A stretch of 15,204 bases of DNA from Deltaproteobacteria bacterium (lineage in GTDB: Bacteria; Desulfobacterota; DSM-4660; Desulfatiglandales; HGW-15), in the NCBI GenBank assembly GCA_020342025.1, contig CP070840.1:1334515-1349718 (forward strand). Direction: 5' to 3'. Of the stretch, positions 13,521-15,204 are shown piece by piece. Both the position numbers and the translations under genes were made by a program. Position 1 is the first letter of the stretch. The number at the start of each line of letters is the position of its first letter. Under the pieces are notes generated by a model. The model worked only from the letters and a program-made list of their open reading frames with translations, ran no database searches and was not told the DNA's origin.

Positions 13521-13537
13521 TGAGGCCCTATTATTCC

Positions 13538-13918
13538 ATGATCGAGCTGGACTTTTCCAAAAGTAAGGGATTGTTGCCTGCGGTTGTTCAAGACTACGCG
13601 TCTGGAAAAGTGCTCATGCTTGCTTATATCAACAGGGAGTCCTGGGAGAAGACCCTCAAAACGGGTGAAGCGCACTACTGGAGCCGTTCACGACAGGAGA
13701 TCTGGCATAAGGGAGACACTTCTGGACACATCCAGAAGATCAAAGAGGTTTATGTGGACTGCGACAACGACACCGTGCTCTTTAGAGTGGAGCAGGTGGG
13801 CGGCGCTGCATGTCATACGGGTTTTGAGAGTTGCTTTCACAAAAAAGTTGATCGGCGGGGGAAGGCCATCATGGAAGGCAAGAAGATCTTTGATCCTGAG
13901 AAGGTGTATAAAAAATGA
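13538..13918 (+). CDS. hisI: Phosphoribosyl-AMP cyclohydrolase
   Basis: Starting at the ATG at 13538, the protein has 126 residues, the standard length for the stand-alone cyclohydrolase. An in-frame TTG at 13520 would add six residues but lies upstream of the GAGG at 13522, so the ATG is preferred even though the GAGG is 12 bases away. Conserved blocks are [19 protein letters not shown], the metal-binding VDCDND (D74, C75, D76, D78), and CHTGFESCF (C92, C99). It opens the adenine ring of phosphoribosyl-AMP in the third step of histidine synthesis, with zinc and magnesium. There is no fused HisE domain, so phosphoribosyl-ATP pyrophosphatase must be encoded elsewhere. Its stop overlaps the hisG start (ATGA), so both are translated from one message. 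Confidence 0.96.
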   Translation: MIELDFSKSKGLLPAVVQDYASGKVLMLAYINRESWEKTLKTGEAHYWSRSRQEIWHKGDTSGHIQKIKEVYVDCDNDTVLFRVEQVGGAACHTGFESCFHKKVDRRGKAIMEGKKIFDPEKVYKK

Positions 13919-14790
13919 AGAAGCTGAAATTCGGTATTCCAAAAGGGAGCCTGCAACAGGCCACTATCAGCCTTTTTGAGAAATCAGGCTGGAAGATAAA
14001 TGTGAACAATGGCAGGAGCTATTTCCCGGACATCAATGACGATTCCATTGAATGCACGATTTGCCGCGCCCAGGAGATGTCTCGGTATGTGGAGAGTGGG
14101 ACCATTGATGCTGGGCTCACTGGGAAAGACTGGATTGAAGAGAATGAGTCGGACGTGCTCGTTGTGGATGATCTGGTCTATTCAAAGGTCAGTCAAAAAC
14201 CGGCCCGGTGGGTCCTGGCCGTTCCAGCCGACTCGCCCGTAAAGGAACTGGGGGATCTCCAAGGGAAGAAGATCTCCACGGAACTTACGGATTTCACGAG
14301 AAGGTATTTCAAAGAGAGGGGCATTGAGGTCCAGGTGGAATTCTCGTGGGGAGCCACGGAAGCGAAGGTGGTTTCCGGTCTGGCTGACGCCATTGTGGAG
14401 GTCACAGAGACAGGTAGTACCCTAAAGGCCCATGGTTTAAAAATCATCCATGAACTCATGACCTCCAACACCCAATTGATCGCCAACAAAGAGGCCTACA
14501 AGGATTCCTGGAAAAAGGAAAAGATTGATCAGATTATTCTGCTCCTGAAAGGGGCACTCAGGGCGGAAAACATGGTGGGACTGAAGATGAACGTCCCGCA
14601 GGATAAATTGGACCCGGTGGTTAAATTGCTCCCCAGTCTGAATGCACCCACGGTGGCCAACCTCTACAATTCAAAATGGGTTTCCGTGGAATCGGTCGTG
14701 GAGGAAAAAGTAGTGAGAGAGCTCATCCCAAGACTCATACAGGCAGGGGCTGAGGGAATCATCGAGTACCCATTAAACAAGGTGATCTAA
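13915..14790 (+). CDS. hisG: ATP phosphoribosyltransferase, long form
   Basis: A protein of 291 residues, the size of the long HisG (about 280-300). It opens [24 protein letters not shown]. The PRPP-binding stretch is [18 protein letters not shown]. The catalytic core fills about 1-210 and the C-terminal domain (about 211-291) contains [28 protein letters not shown], the ACT-like histidine-feedback domain. The long form works as a homohexamer and needs no HisZ partner. It joins ATP and PRPP in the first, committed step of histidine synthesis. The ATG overlaps the hisI stop by four bases, giving tight coupling. The downstream aminotransferase starts two bases after its stop. Having hisI and hisG apart from the rest of the his genes means the pathway is split; no attenuator leader was found. 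Confidence 0.97.
   Translation: MKKLKFGIPKGSLQQATISLFEKSGWKINVNNGRSYFPDINDDSIECTICRAQEMSRYVESGTIDAGLTGKDWIEENESDVLVVDDLVYSKVSQKPARWVLAVPADSPVKELGDLQGKKISTELTDFTRRYFKERGIEVQVEFSWGATEAKVVSGLADAIVEVTETGSTLKAHGLKIIHELMTSNTQLIANKEAYKDSWKKEKIDQIILLLKGALRAENMVGLKMNVPQDKLDPVVKLLPSLNAPTVANLYNSKWVSVESVVEEKVVRELIPRLIQAGAEGIIEYPLNKVI
14779..14787 (+). promoter_or_regulatory. Strong ribosome binding site for the aminotransferase
   Basis: AAGGTGATC at the very end of hisG matches the extended Shine-Dalgarno complement of 16S rRNA (AAGGAGGTGATC type) over AGGTGATC. It lies four bases before the TTG at 14792. It supports the TTG start, since no ATG or GTG stands near the expected N-terminus. Confidence 0.5.
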
Positions 14791-14791
14791 T

Positions 14792-15204
14792 TTGAAAACA
14801 GAAGAAAGTACCCAGAGCAAGGAGGAGACCAATTCAGAAACGCCAAGGACGAACTCTAAATTCCGGACTCCAAATTCCCAATTTGAGGAGAGGGCTTGTT
14901 CAAACCTGAATCGGGCAAGCGAGAGGGCCCAAAATATTCCCTCATTTATCGTGATGGACGTCCTGGAAAAGGCCCATGAACTGGAACGCGAGGGGCATCA
15001 TATTATTCATCTCGAGATTGGAGAACCCGATTTCCCCACGCCCCAGATCATTTGCGAGGGTGCTGTCAAAGCCATACAGGATGGACTCACACATTATACG
15101 CACAGTCTGGGTATCATCGAGCTGCGAGAAGCCATCTGTGAACACTACTTTGAAAAATATGGGGTAGAGTTCGCTCCAGATCAGATTGTCATTACCTCTG
15201 GCAC
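14792..15204 (+). CDS. Class I/II pyridoxal-phosphate aminotransferase (N-terminal part, cut by window edge)
   Basis: The frame is open from a TTG at 14792 to the window end, 137 codons plus two bases. From about residue 48 it reads like the N-terminus of the aspartate/aromatic aminotransferase family: RAQNIPSFIVMDVLEKAHEL, then IHLEIGEPDFPTP, HYTHSLGIIELREAI and DQIVITSG. The PLP lysine lies beyond the edge. The first 45 or so residues are an unusual Ser/Thr/Glu/Asn-rich extension that includes a short DNA repeat (14853-14885). No ATG lies before 14954, and that one would cut into the family domain. TTG with a strong ribosome site just upstream is therefore the best start, but it is not certain. 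It could serve as HisC (histidinol-phosphate aminotransferase) given hisI-hisG, or as an aspartate or alanine-type enzyme; the visible part does not decide. Confidence 0.85.
   Translation, partial: MKTEESTQSKEETNSETPRTNSKFRTPNSQFEERACSNLNRASERAQNIPSFIVMDVLEKAHELEREGHHIIHLEIGEPDFPTPQIICEGAVKAIQDGLTHYTHSLGIIELREAICEHYFEKYGVEFAPDQIVITSG
14853..14885 (+). repeat. Short direct repeat and dyad inside the predicted aminotransferase N-terminus
   Basis: ACTCTAAATTCC (14853-14864) recurs as ACTCCAAATTCC (14867-14878), 14 bases on, with one mismatch. CAAATT (14871-14876) and AATTTG (14880-14885) then form a 6-bp dyad with a CCC loop. Such sequence looks more like spacer than coding DNA. Confidence 0.5.

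Noticed and set aside
13584..13979. 131-codon plus-strand ORF overlapping hisI and hisG
   Set aside because: It is out of frame with both and rich in Arg and Ser, as a shifted frame would be.

Overview
The window reads as a piece of chromosome from an anaerobic Desulfobacterota (old Deltaproteobacteria) or closely related syntroph or sulfate reducer. This is inferred from gene content: a heterodisulfide-reductase (Hdr/Qmo-type) electron-transfer cluster, a methanogen-type short thymidylate synthase, an intact RlmN, a long-form HisG and bacterial Shine-Dalgarno sites. No rRNA, tRNA, CRISPR array, transposase or phage gene was seen.

Layout. Positions 1-4217 (minus strand) hold two HdrA-family flavoproteins, HdrC, and the N-terminal part of HdrB, which runs off the left edge. 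The two flavoproteins resemble QmoA and QmoB, and the order is A1-A2-C-B. A strong candidate promoter lies at 4323-4351. The hdrC-hdrB gap carries two facing tandem arrays of one 8-bp unit. Positions 4415-6633 (minus) hold a two-gene transporter operon: a UMF1-type MFS protein followed by an EamA/DMT exporter. A metallo-beta-lactamase-fold hydrolase diverges from it (6882-7856, plus) and converges on a membrane-anchored M23 peptidase (7927-8832, minus).

Positions 8833-11666 are gene-poor. They hold an AT-rich spacer with a possible gene remnant, a GC-rich PAP2 phosphatase, a spacer with a 23-bp near-perfect inverted repeat, an isochorismatase-like cysteine hydrolase, and a 520-bp spacer with a doubtful small ORF. 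From 11667 to the right edge everything is on the plus strand: thyA overlapping rlmN by 11 bp, a double hairpin, then hisI-hisG (ATGA overlap) and the start of a class I/II aminotransferase.

Functional picture. The Hdr proteins form a soluble flavin/iron-sulfur module expected to move electrons between a low-potential carrier or quinone-type partner and a thiol/disulfide pair at HdrB. The partner is not visible in this window. The remainder is housekeeping (dTMP synthesis, 23S rRNA and tRNA methylation, histidine synthesis, peptidoglycan hydrolysis) plus accessory transporters and hydrolases. No clearly new system was found. The best leads are the inverted octanucleotide arrays between hdrC and hdrB, the Qmo/Hdr hybrid make-up of the cluster, and the 98-bp inverted-repeat element.
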